A DNA stretch of 64,000 nt from assembly GCF_014191875.1 (NCBI RefSeq), contig NZ_JACHXD010000001.1, forward strand, positions 186,001 through 250,000, in the 5' to 3' direction. This DNA comes from Pseudoduganella violacea (lineage in GTDB: Bacteria; Pseudomonadota; Gammaproteobacteria; Burkholderiales; Burkholderiaceae_D). This document shows, in pieces, positions 55,539-64,000 of the stretch (the stretch's first letter is position 1; each line of letters opens with the position of its first letter). The notes beneath the pieces are model-generated. The model did not search any database. It was not told the origin of the DNA and worked only from the letters and a program-made list of their open reading frames with translations. A program made the position numbers and the translations under genes.

Positions 55539-56138
55539 TCACTGAACCAGACGAAACGTCAGATTAATCCGCGGACCGTGGGCGCGGCTGGACTTATTGA
55601 TGCCATGACGCCAATAATGCTGCAACGCACCAGCCATCAGCAACAGGCTGCCATCGGTCAAATCGAGTTTCAGGTCGAGCGGCCGCTGCTTGTGCTTGAG
55701 GATGAAACGGCGCGTGGCGCCCAGGCTGAAGGAAGCGATGGCGGGATTGCGGCCCAGCTCGGGTTCATCGTCGCTGTGGAAGCCCATGCTGTCGCGCTCG
55801 TCGCGGTAGTAGTTGAGCAGCACGCTGTTGAAGCGGCAGCCGCTGGCGGCCTCGACGGCGGCCTTGATTTCCAGCAGCAGGGGCGTAAATGGCAGCGGAT
55901 GGAAGGTCTTGCCCGAATAGGTGTAGCTGGCTTCGCCATACCAGGCGCTCAGGCGCGGCTGAGCCTGCTCCTTGCCGAAGACGATGATGGTTTCCACGCG
56001 CCATGCGATGTCCTCCTGCAGACGCCGCATCAACTCGGCGTTTGGGTAGGGCAGCTTCAGCTGCTGTAAAAAGCGCAGTTCGCCATCCTCGACCGGGATG
56101 GGCTGCATCGCATCGTCATCGGCGGCAAACAGGTCCAT
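55539..56138 (-). CDS. alkB: AlkB family alpha-ketoglutarate-dependent dioxygenase
   Basis: A 199-residue Fe(II)/2-oxoglutarate dioxygenase of the AlkB2/3-like type, which repairs alkylated bases by oxidative demethylation. Iron ligands are His and Asp in GFHSDDEPELG and the distal His in HYWRHGINKS; the 2-oxoglutarate Arg is in GPRINLTFR. PRLSAWYGEASYTYSGK is the substrate-lid region. Start 56138, overlapped by the leader of the divergent 56179 gene. Confidence 0.9.
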   Translation of the reverse strand: MDLFAADDDAMQPIPVEDGELRFLQQLKLPYPNAELMRRLQEDIAWRVETIIVFGKEQAQPRLSAWYGEASYTYSGKTFHPLPFTPLLLEIKAAVEAASGCRFNSVLLNYYRDERDSMGFHSDDEPELGRNPAIASFSLGATRRFILKHKQRPLDLKLDLTDGSLLLMAGALQHYWRHGINKSSRAHGPRINLTFRLVQ

Positions 56139-56178
56139 AGGGCTTATGATAGCGAAATCTGCTTCTTCGCCCAAAATC

Positions 56179-56766
56179 ATGAAAAAACGCCATTTCCTCG
56201 GCGCTTTGGCTGCGGCCGGCGCCCTCCCCGTCTTGCACGCCGCGCCCGCCGCCGGCAAAACCGCGCCGCGTGGCCCTGCCCTGCTGACCGTCACCGGCGC
56301 CATCGCCCAGGCCAACCGCGGCCGCTTCGACCCGGTGGCCGACCAGATGATGCACAAGCAAAAGCTGAGCTTCGACAAGGCCTATGTCTTCGACTTCGCC
56401 GCCATCATGGCGCTGCCGGCCCAGACCATCCGCCCGACGCTGGAATATGACGGCAAGGCGCATACCCTGCGCGGTCCGCTGCTGCTGGACGTGCTGAAAA
56501 CGGCCGGCGCCACGCTGAACGAGGGCGGCAAGCTGGTGCTGCGGGCGGTGGATGGCTATGCGGTCAGCCTGCCGGTGGCGCAGGCGCGCGCGCAGCGCTT
56601 CATCGTCGCCACCCATCTGGATGGCGCGGCGATGGCGCTCGGCGGTCTTGGCCCGCTGTGGGCGCTGTACGACGCCGACCGCGTGCCGGAGATGGCGGCC
56701 AAGCCCGTGGCCGAGCGTTTTCCGCTCTGCCCGTGGGCGCTGTACCATATTGAAGTGCAGGCCTAG
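56179..56766 (+). CDS. Exported molybdopterin-oxidoreductase-like protein
   Basis: 195 residues with a signal peptide (MKKRHFLGALAAAGALPVLHA). The mature part has a YedY/sulfite-oxidase-like core pattern: AAIMALPAQTIRPTLEYDGK, LRGPLLLDVLKTAGA and LRAVDGYAVSLPVAQA. The Cys that ligates molybdenum in true SUOX-family enzymes is not visible, so cofactor binding is doubtful. Usually annotated as molybdopterin-dependent oxidoreductase. Function is unknown. Confidence 0.75.
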   Translation: MKKRHFLGALAAAGALPVLHAAPAAGKTAPRGPALLTVTGAIAQANRGRFDPVADQMMHKQKLSFDKAYVFDFAAIMALPAQTIRPTLEYDGKAHTLRGPLLLDVLKTAGATLNEGGKLVLRAVDGYAVSLPVAQARAQRFIVATHLDGAAMALGGLGPLWALYDADRVPEMAAKPVAERFPLCPWALYHIEVQA

Positions 56767-56781
56767 GCCTGCGGCGGAAAC

Positions 56782-57144
56782 TTAGGCGTAGGCTTCGGCC
56801 AGGGTCATCACGCGCGGCGCGATGGCGATGCCGATGTCGCCGAACAGCTTGGTGATGGCGGCCATATTCGCTTCGCATTCCTCGGCTTTCCAGCCCTTGA
56901 ACAGGTCGGTACCGTCTTTCTGGAAGTGCAGGTCGAGCACCTTGCCGCGGTCTTTGTGCACATAGCCGGAGCTGTGGGTGTTTTGGAAGCCGAGGGCGGC
57001 CAGCGCCTCCAGCACCGCGGTGGGCGGATTATCCGGATCGGTTGCCATGTAGACACCGTAAGTCTTGCCTGGCGGCTTGGCGGCGATATCGACTTCGTAA
57101 ATGCCCGGCGCCTTGGTCACGGTCGTGGATTTCAAAAATAACAT
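56782..57144 (-). CDS. Conserved hypothetical protein
   Basis: 120 residues, not recognised. It begins MLFLKSTTVTKAPGIYEVDI and contains TDPDNPPTAVLEALAALGFQ and VLDLHFQKDGTDLFKGW. It has no signal peptide or membrane segment. Start at 57144 after GGGGATAGCC. The 285 bp upstream (57145-57429) is comparatively AT-rich, should hold its promoter, and shows no other gene. Confidence 0.65.
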   Translation of the reverse strand: MLFLKSTTVTKAPGIYEVDIAAKPPGKTYGVYMATDPDNPPTAVLEALAALGFQNTHSSGYVHKDRGKVLDLHFQKDGTDLFKGWKAEECEANMAAITKLFGDIGIAIAPRVMTLAEAYA

Positions 57145-57429
57145 GGCTATCCCCTGTTCGGCGCCGGTTCGCAACGCCGATGATGAATTCTTAGACACAC
57201 GATCGCAGAGCGACCGCAAGTAACCTAGCTTATTGCTTCCGAGCCATTTTGTCGATGCAAACGACGATTTTTTTGCTCTACCACAACGCTTTTCGCCGTA
57301 GAGACAAGCCGGCCTGCTACTGAAATATACTTTCGCATCAATAATTTGCAAGCCGGCTTCGCTAGCGTGCGCAACACCATGCGCGGCAATATTGTCCAGG
57401 GCGAAACGCTGCGCGCTCAGCCCCGGGCT

Positions 57430-58248
57430 TCAGCCCTGGACCTTGCGCGCCGCCAGCGCCACGGTGGGACCGACCAAGGCCTGGTACAGCTCGCCGGTGG
57501 CGCCATCCCACGCCGCCACTGCCTGCCGCTGGCGTTCGACGGTAGCGAAGTCACCGCGCGCGATCGGGCCGCTGAGCGCGGGCGCGGCCCCCATGCGGAA
57601 CACATTGTTCAAGGTTTCGCTGGCCAGGGGCCGGGCCAGCTCGCGCGCCACGTCCTCGGCAATGCCGGCCGCCTGGTAGGCGCGCAGGGCGGCGTCCAAC
57701 ACCGTCACCAGGTAGTTGCTGGCGAAGACGGCCGCCGCGTGGTACACGGTCTTGGCGGCGGCATCGATGGCGACCGGGCGGCCGCCGATGGCTTGCAGCG
57801 CCGGATCGAGCACGGCCAACGCGCGCGCATCGCCCTCCACGCCGCAAAAGGTGCCGGCGAAATGGGCGGCCACGGCGGCGGGATCGGCAAAGCTGCGGAT
57901 CGGGTGCACGCTGGCAGTGTAAGCGCCCGCTTCGCTGGCGGCCTGCAGCCGGTCGGACGCCAGCGCGCCGCTGCAATGGAAGACCACGGCGCCCGCCAGC
58001 GGCACGGCCGCCGCCAGCGCCGCGCAGGCGGGCAGGATCTGGTCGTCGCTGACGGCCAGCAGATACACATCGGCCGGACGCAGCTGGGCGTACTCATGCA
58101 GGGCGCGGCCGGCGCCGATGAAGTGCGCCGCCTGGCGCGCCGATTGCGGCGAGCGCGTCAGCACGTCCTGCACGCTGAACTGGCCGGCCAGCAGGCGGCC
58201 CAGGGCGCGGCCCACATGGCCGCCGCCGATGATGGATAAGGTGGGCAT
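57430..58248 (-). CDS. DUF2520 Rossmann-like dehydrogenase-fold protein
   Basis: 272 residues. The N-terminal NAD(P)-binding motif is LSIIGGGHVGRALGRLLAG. The C-terminal all-helical DUF2520 domain (HAAAVFASNYLVTVLDAALR) resembles pyrroline-5-carboxylate-reductase-like oxidoreductases. The substrate is unknown. Its ATG shares the terminal A of the upstream DUF924 stop codon, indicating coupling. Confidence 0.85.
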   Translation of the reverse strand: MPTLSIIGGGHVGRALGRLLAGQFSVQDVLTRSPQSARQAAHFIGAGRALHEYAQLRPADVYLLAVSDDQILPACAALAAAVPLAGAVVFHCSGALASDRLQAASEAGAYTASVHPIRSFADPAAVAAHFAGTFCGVEGDARALAVLDPALQAIGGRPVAIDAAAKTVYHAAAVFASNYLVTVLDAALRAYQAAGIAEDVARELARPLASETLNNVFRMGAAPALSGPIARGDFATVERQRQAVAAWDGATGELYQALVGPTVALAARKVQG

Positions 58249-58832
58249 CAGAAGCTGGAGCCGGGCTGGCGCAGGAATTCCTGCTCTTCCGGCGTGGAAG
58301 TGCGGCCGAGAATGGCATTGCGGTGCGGGAAACGGCCGAAGCGGCGGATCACGTCGAAATGCCGCTTGGCGTAATCGAGCGGCACTTCAAAGCCCGGCAC
58401 GGCGGCGCTCAGCATATCGAACAGGTCGACCGAGCGCATTTGCAGCGAGAGGTTTTCCGCGTGCTCGAACGGCAGGTAGGCGAAGAAGCGCTGCACCGGC
58501 GGCAAGGTCTGGTTGGCGCCGGAATCGTCCAGGGCCTTGGCCGCCTCCAGCGCCAGCGCATCGCCGGCAAAGGCCTTGGGCGTGCCGCGATAGGCGTTGC
58601 GCGTCATCTGGTCCAGCACGATGATGCGCGCCAGCGTGCCTTGCGTACCCTCGTCATCCCACTGGCGCAGGCCGCCGCTGATGGCTTCCTCGATCAGGGC
58701 GCCGAAGTGCAGGCGGATGCCGGCGTCGAAGACCGGATCCTGGGTAAACCATTCCTGGCGCTGCGCATTGTGGCCTTTGACGCCGATGGGCAGGAACCAG
58801 AAATCCAGTATGTCTTGCGAAGTGATGATCAC
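58248..58832 (-). CDS. DUF924 family protein
   Basis: 194 residues of DUF924, with ILDFWFLPIG at the N-terminus, ARIIVLDQMTRNAYRGT, AYLPFEHAENLSLQ and FGRFPHRNAILGR. TPR-like helical protein of unknown function. Inferred GTG start at 58832, preceded by AAGGAG; upstream codons lack homology. It lies 11 bp from the MgtC-family gene and overlaps the DUF2520 gene by one base. Confidence 0.88.
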   Translation of the reverse strand: MIITSQDILDFWFLPIGVKGHNAQRQEWFTQDPVFDAGIRLHFGALIEEAISGGLRQWDDEGTQGTLARIIVLDQMTRNAYRGTPKAFAGDALALEAAKALDDSGANQTLPPVQRFFAYLPFEHAENLSLQMRSVDLFDMLSAAVPGFEVPLDYAKRHFDVIRRFGRFPHRNAILGRTSTPEEQEFLRQPGSSF

Positions 58833-58843
58833 ACGCGTCTCCT

Positions 58844-59587
58844 TCAGTTGCGGGCATGGGTCAGCTGGAAACCGTCGATGCCCTCGAAATGCGCCAGTTC
58901 GGCCGCCAGCTGCGACAGCGGCGAGCCGCTGCGCTTGCTGAGGGCCAGCGCCACGAAACGCCACTCCTGCATGCCGCGGTCCAGGCCGATGGTCAGCGAG
59001 CCGCCGGCGATTTCATAGCCGCGTTCCAGCGCCACCTTGCGCAAGGCGTCTTCGCGCGGCTCGAAACCGGGTTTGAAGCGCATGGTGATCGCAATCGCGT
59101 GGCGCGAAGGCAGCCAGGCCTCCAGCTTGGACAGGAAAATCATCGACATCGCGCACAGGAAGGCCAGTCCCATGGCCGAGGCGTAAAAGCCCACGCCCAC
59201 CAGCACGCCGATCACCGAGGAGGCCCAGATCGAGGCGGCCGTCGTAAGGCCGCTGATATTGAAACCTTCCCGCATGATGACGCCCGCGCCGAGGAAACCG
59301 ATGCCGGTGACGATGCCCTGGATGACGCGGGTGGGATCGACGCCCAGCATCTCGGTCATATGGCCGCCGAACCAGTGCGCCGGATAGCCGCCGATCACGG
59401 TCAGGGCGGCCGACGCCATGCACACCAGACCATAGGTGCGCATGCCGGCCGCCCGGCCATGATAGGAACGCTCATAGCCGACCAGCAGGCCAAGCAGCAG
59501 CGCGCCGAGCAAATTCAACAGAATCACGCCATTGGTCGCCAGCTCCCCGGTGGACCAATAGGCGCGCAAAAATTCAATGGAGGGCAT
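58844..59587 (-). CDS. MgtC/SapB family membrane protein
   Basis: 247 residues with about five N-terminal membrane helices (GALLLGLLVGYERSYHGRAAG is the MgtC signature, with the conserved Arg and Glu). GIVTGIGFLGAGVIMRE, TTAASIWASSVIGVLVGVG and a C-terminal cytoplasmic ACT-like domain follow. Family members modulate the F-type ATPase or act in magnesium limitation; the role here is not determined. Confidence 0.9.
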   Translation of the reverse strand: MPSIEFLRAYWSTGELATNGVILLNLLGALLLGLLVGYERSYHGRAAGMRTYGLVCMASAALTVIGGYPAHWFGGHMTEMLGVDPTRVIQGIVTGIGFLGAGVIMREGFNISGLTTAASIWASSVIGVLVGVGFYASAMGLAFLCAMSMIFLSKLEAWLPSRHAIAITMRFKPGFEPREDALRKVALERGYEIAGGSLTIGLDRGMQEWRFVALALSKRSGSPLSQLAAELAHFEGIDGFQLTHARN

Positions 59588-59605
59588 CTTCGCCTCTTCT
59601 CCTGG

Positions 59606-59869
59606 TTAGTCGGCCTTCTTCTTGCCGAGCTGTTTTTCAAACTCGACATCGAGCTTGCTGACGCGCTTGGGTTTCTGCGGTCCCTGGGCGTTGAGGAAGG
59701 CGACGAAATCGTCGAGTTCCATCGGGGCGCACAGCGGCGGCTTGCCCGCACCTTCGCTCAGGAAGAAATGACCGTTGCCGGTGCGCGTCATCGAATAGGC
59801 GGCATTGCCGCTGCGTTCTTTCAGCCGCGCCAACGCATTGGCGGCCCTGGTGGAACGGGCGCCGCTCAT
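59606..59869 (-). CDS. Small conserved hypothetical protein
   Basis: 87 residues: basic, helical N-terminus (STRAANALARLKERSGNAAY), a central MTRTGNGHFFLSE hairpin, then MELDDFVAFLNAQGPQ and a Lys-rich tail. Its start overlaps the stop of the aminopeptidase P gene by 4 bp, so it is translated with it. Function is unknown. Confidence 0.7.
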   Translation of the reverse strand: MSGARSTRAANALARLKERSGNAAYSMTRTGNGHFFLSEGAGKPPLCAPMELDDFVAFLNAQGPQKPKRVSKLDVEFEKQLGKKKAD

Positions 59870-61680
59870 ATGGCCACCGTCCTTTCTTCCAGCCAGGCCA
59901 GGGCCGCGCCGCCCACATGGGGGCTGAGGCGAGCGCGCACGGTGGCGTGGTAATCGTTCAGCCATTGGACCTCGTCGGCGCGCAGCAAGGCCTTGTCGAC
60001 GCAGCGCGTGTCGATCGGGCACAGGGTCAGCGTCTCGAACGCGAGGAAGGGGCCGAAGCCATGGTCGCCCGCCAGACGGTTGAGCACCAGGTTCTCGATG
60101 CGGATGCCCCATTTGCCGGGGCGGTAGATGCCCGGCTCGATCGAGGTGATCATGCCCGGCTCCATGGCGGTATGCGCTTCCGGCATGGCGGACGGCGAAA
60201 TCGATTGCGGACCTTCATGCACATTCATGAAGTAGCCCACGCCGTGGCCGGTGCCGTGGCCAAAGTCGACGCCCTCGGCCCAGATTGGGGCGCGCGCAAT
60301 GGCGTCCAGCATGGGCGACTTGGTGCCGCGCGGGAAGCGCGTCACGGACAGGGCCATCATGCCTTTCAGGACCAGGGTAAAGTCGCGTTTGTGCTCGGCC
60401 GTGATGCGGCCGACCGCGATCACGCGCGTGATGTCGGTGGTGCCGCCCACGTACTGGCCGCCGGAATCGATCAGCAGCAGGCCATCGCCTTCGATGACGG
60501 CGCTGCCTTCCACCGGTGCGCGGTAGTGCATGATGGCGCCGTTGGCCTTGAAGCCGGCAATGGTGCCGAAGCTCGGGCTGACGAAGCCGGGGCGGCGCGA
60601 ACGCGCGGCCGTGATGCGGGTGCCGATTTCGTACTCGGTCAATGGCGCGCGTTGGGGATTGGCCAGGGTCTGTTCCAGTTCGCTGAAGAATTCGCACAGC
60701 GCGGCGCCATCCTGTTCCATGGTGTCGCGCACGTGGAAGGCTTCGGCCTCGGTCTTTTTCGATTTGGCGAAGGTGGTCGGGTTGATGGCTTCCACCACGT
60801 TCACCGAGGACGGCACGGCCTGGCGCGTGCCGCTGGTGATGCGGCGCGGATCGAGCAGCAGGGTGCTGCCCGGCGGCAGCGCGGCCAGCGCGGCATTCGC
60901 GGCGGCATAGGGCGCCAGCACGACCTTGTCCTGCGCCAGGATGGCAGCCAGCTCGGACGGCACCTTGCCCTCGGCCACGAACAGCGTGGCCTGGTCGGCG
61001 CCGATCAGGGCGTGGGACAGGAAGATCGGGTTGTAGTTGACGTCCGAACCGCGCAGATTGAACAGGTAGGCGATATCGTCCAGCGTCGAGATGACGTGGT
61101 GCTGGGCGCCCAGGCGCGCCATCTCGGCGCGCAGCTCGGCCAGTTTGGCGGCGCGCGGCGTGACGGCATATGGCGGCAGGTGTTCATACACAGGGGCATC
61201 CGGCAGGGCAGGACGGTCCTGCCACACCTCGTTCAGCAGATCGAGGTCGGTGCGCAGGTCCACGCCCTTCGCTTGCAACGCCTGCTGCAGCAGGCGGGCA
61301 ATGGACAGGCCCAGCACTGCGCCATCCACGGCCACGGTCTGGCCGCGCTGCAGGGTGGCGGCCAGCCAGTCCACATACTGCACGCTGGCGCCCGAAGAAA
61401 TCTTCATCAGCTGCACGCCGGTGCCGGCCAGCTCGGATTCGGCCTGGGTCCAGTAGCGGCCATCGGTCCACACCCCGGCGAAATCGGCGGTGATGATGAA
61501 GGTGCCGACCGAACCGGTGAAGTTCGACAGCCATTCGCGGCCCTGCCAGCGCGGCGGCAGATACTCGGACAAATGCGGATCGGCGGAGGGCACCATCAGG
61601 GCATCGATGCGGTGCGCGCGCATCGCCTGGCGCAGCGAGGCAAGCCGGCCGGCGATCGTGGAATTTTCTGGATTTTGCAT
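59866..61680 (-). CDS. Aminopeptidase P family Xaa-Pro peptidase
   Basis: A 604-residue M24B metallopeptidase (long, three-domain form). Two creatinase-like N-terminal domains (YLPPRWQGREWLSNFTGSV; VYEHLPPYAV) precede the pita-bread catalytic domain. Metal ligands: Asp pair in LLIDSGGQYVGGTTDITR, His in HGTGHGVGYFMNVHEGP, Glu in TSIEPGIY and IRIENLVL. It cleaves N-terminal Xaa-Pro bonds. Start 61680 (MQNPENSTIAGRL). Confidence 0.93.
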   Translation of the reverse strand: MQNPENSTIAGRLASLRQAMRAHRIDALMVPSADPHLSEYLPPRWQGREWLSNFTGSVGTFIITADFAGVWTDGRYWTQAESELAGTGVQLMKISSGASVQYVDWLAATLQRGQTVAVDGAVLGLSIARLLQQALQAKGVDLRTDLDLLNEVWQDRPALPDAPVYEHLPPYAVTPRAAKLAELRAEMARLGAQHHVISTLDDIAYLFNLRGSDVNYNPIFLSHALIGADQATLFVAEGKVPSELAAILAQDKVVLAPYAAANAALAALPPGSTLLLDPRRITSGTRQAVPSSVNVVEAINPTTFAKSKKTEAEAFHVRDTMEQDGAALCEFFSELEQTLANPQRAPLTEYEIGTRITAARSRRPGFVSPSFGTIAGFKANGAIMHYRAPVEGSAVIEGDGLLLIDSGGQYVGGTTDITRVIAVGRITAEHKRDFTLVLKGMMALSVTRFPRGTKSPMLDAIARAPIWAEGVDFGHGTGHGVGYFMNVHEGPQSISPSAMPEAHTAMEPGMITSIEPGIYRPGKWGIRIENLVLNRLAGDHGFGPFLAFETLTLCPIDTRCVDKALLRADEVQWLNDYHATVRARLSPHVGGAALAWLEERTVAI

Positions 61681-61861
61681 GAGCTTCGTCGAATTCTTAT
61701 CAGGCGCGCCACTGCGGCGCGGCATGGCTCTATGATACAGCGATCTCCCCAGCGCTGGGGCGCAGAGTCCGGCAGGCTTGCCAACGCATCCATCTATGAC
61801 GCAGAACAAGGTGACGTCATTCTTGTTTTAATCCCCGTAGCTTATAAACTACACTGGGAGC

Positions 61862-62188
61862 ATGCTTAAATTGCTCCGTTACCGCCGCAACGATGGCCGC
61901 GAACCCTTTACCGAATGGCTGAGCAGCCTGCGGGACAAGGTCGCTCAAGCTCGCATCCGTATCAGATTGCGGCAGCTTGAAACAGGCAATTTCGGCGACG
62001 CCGCCTCAGTTGGAGAAGGCGTAATGGAGCTGCGCATTCATCTTGGCGCCGGGTATCGGGTCTATTTTGCTCAACATGGAAAAACCATCGTCATCCTTCT
62101 GTGCGGCGGCGATAAAAGTAGTCAAAGCACAGATATACGGCGCGCCAAAGAATACTGGCTCGATTGGAAAGGTCGGGAACATGGATAA
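61862..62188 (+). CDS. RelE/HigB-type toxin (HI1419-like)
   Basis: 108 residues of the phage-derived Gp49/HI1419 RelE-superfamily type: MLKLLRYRRNDGREPFTEWL, RIRIRLRQLETGNFGD, VMELRIHLGAGYRVYFAQ and VILLCGGDKSSQ. Members are mRNA-cleaving ribosome-dependent toxins. It precedes its antitoxin gene (8-bp overlap), the reverse of most TA loci but usual for this subfamily. Confidence 0.87.
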   Translation: MLKLLRYRRNDGREPFTEWLSSLRDKVAQARIRIRLRQLETGNFGDAASVGEGVMELRIHLGAGYRVYFAQHGKTIVILLCGGDKSSQSTDIRRAKEYWLDWKGREHG

Positions 62189-62540
62189 AGGAAGCAGTGC
62201 CGTTTCGCATACCGAACGGGAAATCGAGGAATTGCGCGCCGACCGGGAGCTGGCAACCGAATACCTGAAAGCCGCCATGGAGTCATTGGACGATCCCAAT
62301 GAGAGGGCGGCGGGCCTGCTGGCACTGCGTACCGTCGCCGAAGCCTACGGCGGGCTGGGCGCAGTGGCGGCAGAAGCTGGCATCAGCCGCGAAGCACTGT
62401 ATCGTGCCTTGTCCCCCAGGGGGAATCCAACATTACGCATCCTGCTGGCCGTGCTGAAGGCGGTCGGGATGCGTCTCTCTGTCGAATCCAGCGAGACTTG
62501 GGTAGAACAAGATAAGCGGGCAGCGCAAAGCGCGGGCTGA
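62181..62540 (+). CDS. Addiction module antidote protein (HI1420-like)
   Basis: 119 residues. The C-terminal HTH LGAVAAEAGISREALYRALSPRGNPTLRIL... (about residues 55-100) is the XRE-like HI1420 antitoxin signature. The acidic N-terminus probably binds the toxin. The ATG at 62181 overlaps the toxin stop and follows GGTCGGGA. Autoregulation with the toxin is expected from the family. It abuts the convergent Crp/Fnr gene with no spacer. Confidence 0.87.
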   Translation: MDKGSSAVSHTEREIEELRADRELATEYLKAAMESLDDPNERAAGLLALRTVAEAYGGLGAVAAEAGISREALYRALSPRGNPTLRILLAVLKAVGMRLSVESSETWVEQDKRAAQSAG

Positions 62541-63227
62541 TTAAGCCTCGAAGCGGCGCAGGCCGTCGAGGTCGAGGATGCGGATGCCGCCATAGTCGAC
62601 CCGGAGCAGGCCTTGTCTTTCGAGCAGCTGCAAGGCCTGGTTGGCACGCTGGCGCGAGGCGCCAGACAGCAGGCCGACTTCTTCCTGCGAGATCTGCAAC
62701 AGCGGTTCGCTGCCGGGATATAAATGCGAATGGAACAGCGAGGCGAGGCAGCGCGCCACGCGGGTGTCGGGGTCGAGCAGGCGTTCGCTTTCGACCAGGC
62801 CGATGAACTGGCCCAGGCGCTCGTTCAGTTGCATCAGCAGGAAGCGCGTGAACGGCAGGCTGGTTTCCAGCAGCCAGAGGAAAGTCTCGGCCGGCATGCG
62901 CGCGATGCGGCTGTCGCGCAGGGCCATGGCGTCGTATTTGCGGCGCTCATCTTTCAGCAGCGAGCCTTCGCCGAACCAGCCGCCGGGCGGCACGCCGGTG
63001 AAGGTCACGCTTTTGCCGGACGGCGAAAAATTATTCATCTTGACCATGCCGCTCAGGATGCCCACCCAATTGTCCACCACCTCGCCCTTGTGGCACACAT
63101 AGCCGCCTTTCGGCACGAACACTTCGAAGGTGGTCGCTTCCACGCGCGCCATCTGCTCGGGCGTCAGGGTCTTGGCCCAGATTGCCGCGTGCAGCGCTTC
63201 CTTCAGGGTCGGTTGTTTAGTTTCCAT
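62541..63227 (-). CDS. Crp/Fnr family transcriptional regulator
   Basis: 228 residues. The cyclic-nucleotide-type sensor domain (about 25-145; GILSGMVKMNNFSPSGKSV, WFGEGSLLKDE) and a Crp-type HTH (ISQEEVGLLSGASRQRANQAL) are present. The Cys cluster of oxygen-sensing Fnr is absent. It is divergent from the acyl-CoA ligase gene, which it may control. Whether it recognises TTGAT-N4-ATCAA sites elsewhere in the window is unknown. Confidence 0.88.
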   Translation of the reverse strand: METKQPTLKEALHAAIWAKTLTPEQMARVEATTFEVFVPKGGYVCHKGEVVDNWVGILSGMVKMNNFSPSGKSVTFTGVPPGGWFGEGSLLKDERRKYDAMALRDSRIARMPAETFLWLLETSLPFTRFLLMQLNERLGQFIGLVESERLLDPDTRVARCLASLFHSHLYPGSEPLLQISQEEVGLLSGASRQRANQALQLLERQGLLRVDYGGIRILDLDGLRRFEA

Positions 63228-63369
63228 TGTTGCGACGCACCATCAAAAGTCCGCGAATTGTCTCCGAAAAGACAACATGTCCCAAAAACGCACGTTAATA
63301 TCATCACACAAGAAAAGTGCTGATCAGAACCATTATAAGCGCCCCCAAGAGAGGGCTAAGGAGACACTG

Positions 63370-64000
63370 GTGCAGACTGAATTACACACTTTCCCGCGCC
63401 GCCTGCTTCAGCACGGGAAGGACCGCCCGCTCAAGCCGGCGTTCCGCGAGAAGTACCTCGGCATCTGGCAGACCTGGAACTGGGCGCAGGTGAACGAGGA
63501 AGTGCGCGCCCTGGCCTGCGGGCTGGCCGCGCAGGGCTTCCAGCGCGGCATGAACCTGGCGATCATCGGCGACAACCGTCCGCGCCTGTACTGGGCCATG
63601 CTGGCGGCACAGTGCCTGGGCGGCGTGCCGGTTCCGCTGTATCAGGACGCGCCGGCCGCCGATATGGCTTTCGTGCTGGAGAACGCGGAAATCCGCTACG
63701 CCGTGGTGGAAGACCAGGAGCAGGTGGACAAGCTGCTGGAGCTGAAAGCGAGCTGCCCGGACATCGCTCACATCGCATACGAAGACGAACGCGGCATGCG
63801 CAACTACATGCAGCCGGAGCTGACCTCCTTCGCCAAGCTTCAGGAACTGGGCCGCGCTTACGACAAGGCCAATCCCGGCTTCTACGAAGCGGCCATCGCC
63901 GCCGGCCAGGAATTCGACAACGCCATCATCCTCTACACCTCGGGCACCACCGGCAAGCCGAAAGGCGTGTGCCAGACCCATTCCGCGCTGATCGCGGCCG
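63370..64000 (+). CDS. AMP-dependent acyl-CoA synthetase, N-terminal part (cut by window edge)
   Basis: About 210 residues are visible before the right edge. The start is inferred to be GTG at 63370 behind AAGGAG with a 6-bp spacer (VQTELHTFPRRLLQHGKDRP). It contains the P-loop-like ATP/AMP motif ILYTSGTTGKPKGVCQTHSA, diagnostic of the ANL superfamily, and LGGVPVPLYQDAPAADM typical of long-chain acyl-CoA ligases. The acyl substrate is undetermined. Confidence 0.88.
   Translation, partial: MQTELHTFPRRLLQHGKDRPLKPAFREKYLGIWQTWNWAQVNEEVRALACGLAAQGFQRGMNLAIIGDNRPRLYWAMLAAQCLGGVPVPLYQDAPAADMAFVLENAEIRYAVVEDQEQVDKLLELKASCPDIAHIAYEDERGMRNYMQPELTSFAKLQELGRAYDKANPGFYEAAIAAGQEFDNAIILYTSGTTGKPKGVCQTHSALIAA

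Noticed and set aside
57145..57351. N-terminal extension of the 56782-57144 gene
   Set aside because: The upstream codons are AT-rich with unlike composition and run through the expected promoter region.

Overview
The window is GC-rich, densely packed bacterial chromosome. It looks like a betaproteobacterium of the Oxalobacteraceae (Massilia/Duganella/Janthinobacterium type). The basis is the gene set and order (metR/metE, minCDE, hemA-prfA-prmC, phaA-phaB, ettA, kup), the TonB-receptor/ABC sugar locus, and the dispersed hairpin repeats. This is inference from content; there is no rRNA gene to test it. I see no tRNA, rRNA, CRISPR array, insertion sequence or prophage. No gene-free stretch exceeds 300 bases.

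1-16.4 kb is a carbohydrate/amino-sugar acid locus. It holds a TonB-dependent receptor (cut by the left edge), a binding protein with two permeases and RidA on the + strand, and a convergent dgoA-dgoK pair with a divergent LysR regulator. A long minus-strand operon follows: GH31 glycosidase, unknown TIM-barrel-like protein, SDR dehydrogenase, MalK/UgpC-type ATPase, DSD-type PLP deaminase, D-aminoacylase. Together these could form an oxidative route for a galacto-configured N-acetylhexosamine (release, uptake, oxidation, deacetylation, deamination to 2-keto-3-deoxygalactonate, phosphorylation, aldol cleavage). The receptor and the glycosidase share an identical 14-bp motif at nearly the same distance from their starts.

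16.6-35.8 kb is mostly housekeeping. It has a small predicted DNA-binding protein with phased repeats in front of it, phaA-phaB (polyhydroxybutyrate precursors) with an FNR-type box upstream, metR/metE, minCDE, an orphan response regulator, hemA-prfA-dsbB-prmC, gshA with a histone-deacetylase-like gene, a chemoreceptor and a crotonase. Composite hairpin repeats lie after minE and after prfA; a related palindrome sits in frame inside the 11.8-13.0 kb gene.

35.8-40.3 kb holds an orphan homodimeric pyruvate dehydrogenase E1 (aceE), a MarR regulator, and a second gene encoding only a diverged C-terminal part of such an E1. ATTGCATTTGCAAT-like dyads lie in front of all three, which suggests a small regulon. 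ohr and a GNAT gene follow.

41.4-48.7 kb is a two-component system (NtrY-like kinase, sigma-54 activator) divergent from an adaptor/ATPase/FtsX-type exporter. The intergenic region has a consensus sigma-54 promoter and upstream dyads. The permease gene is frameshifted.

48.8-64 kb carries an FKBP isomerase, kup, rarD, ettA, a DUF6265 protein whose 3' end contains the terminator of the opposite outer-membrane protein gene, alkB, assorted small genes, mgtC, an aminopeptidase P, a RelE-type toxin-antitoxin pair, a Crp/Fnr regulator and the start of an acyl-CoA ligase gene cut by the right edge.
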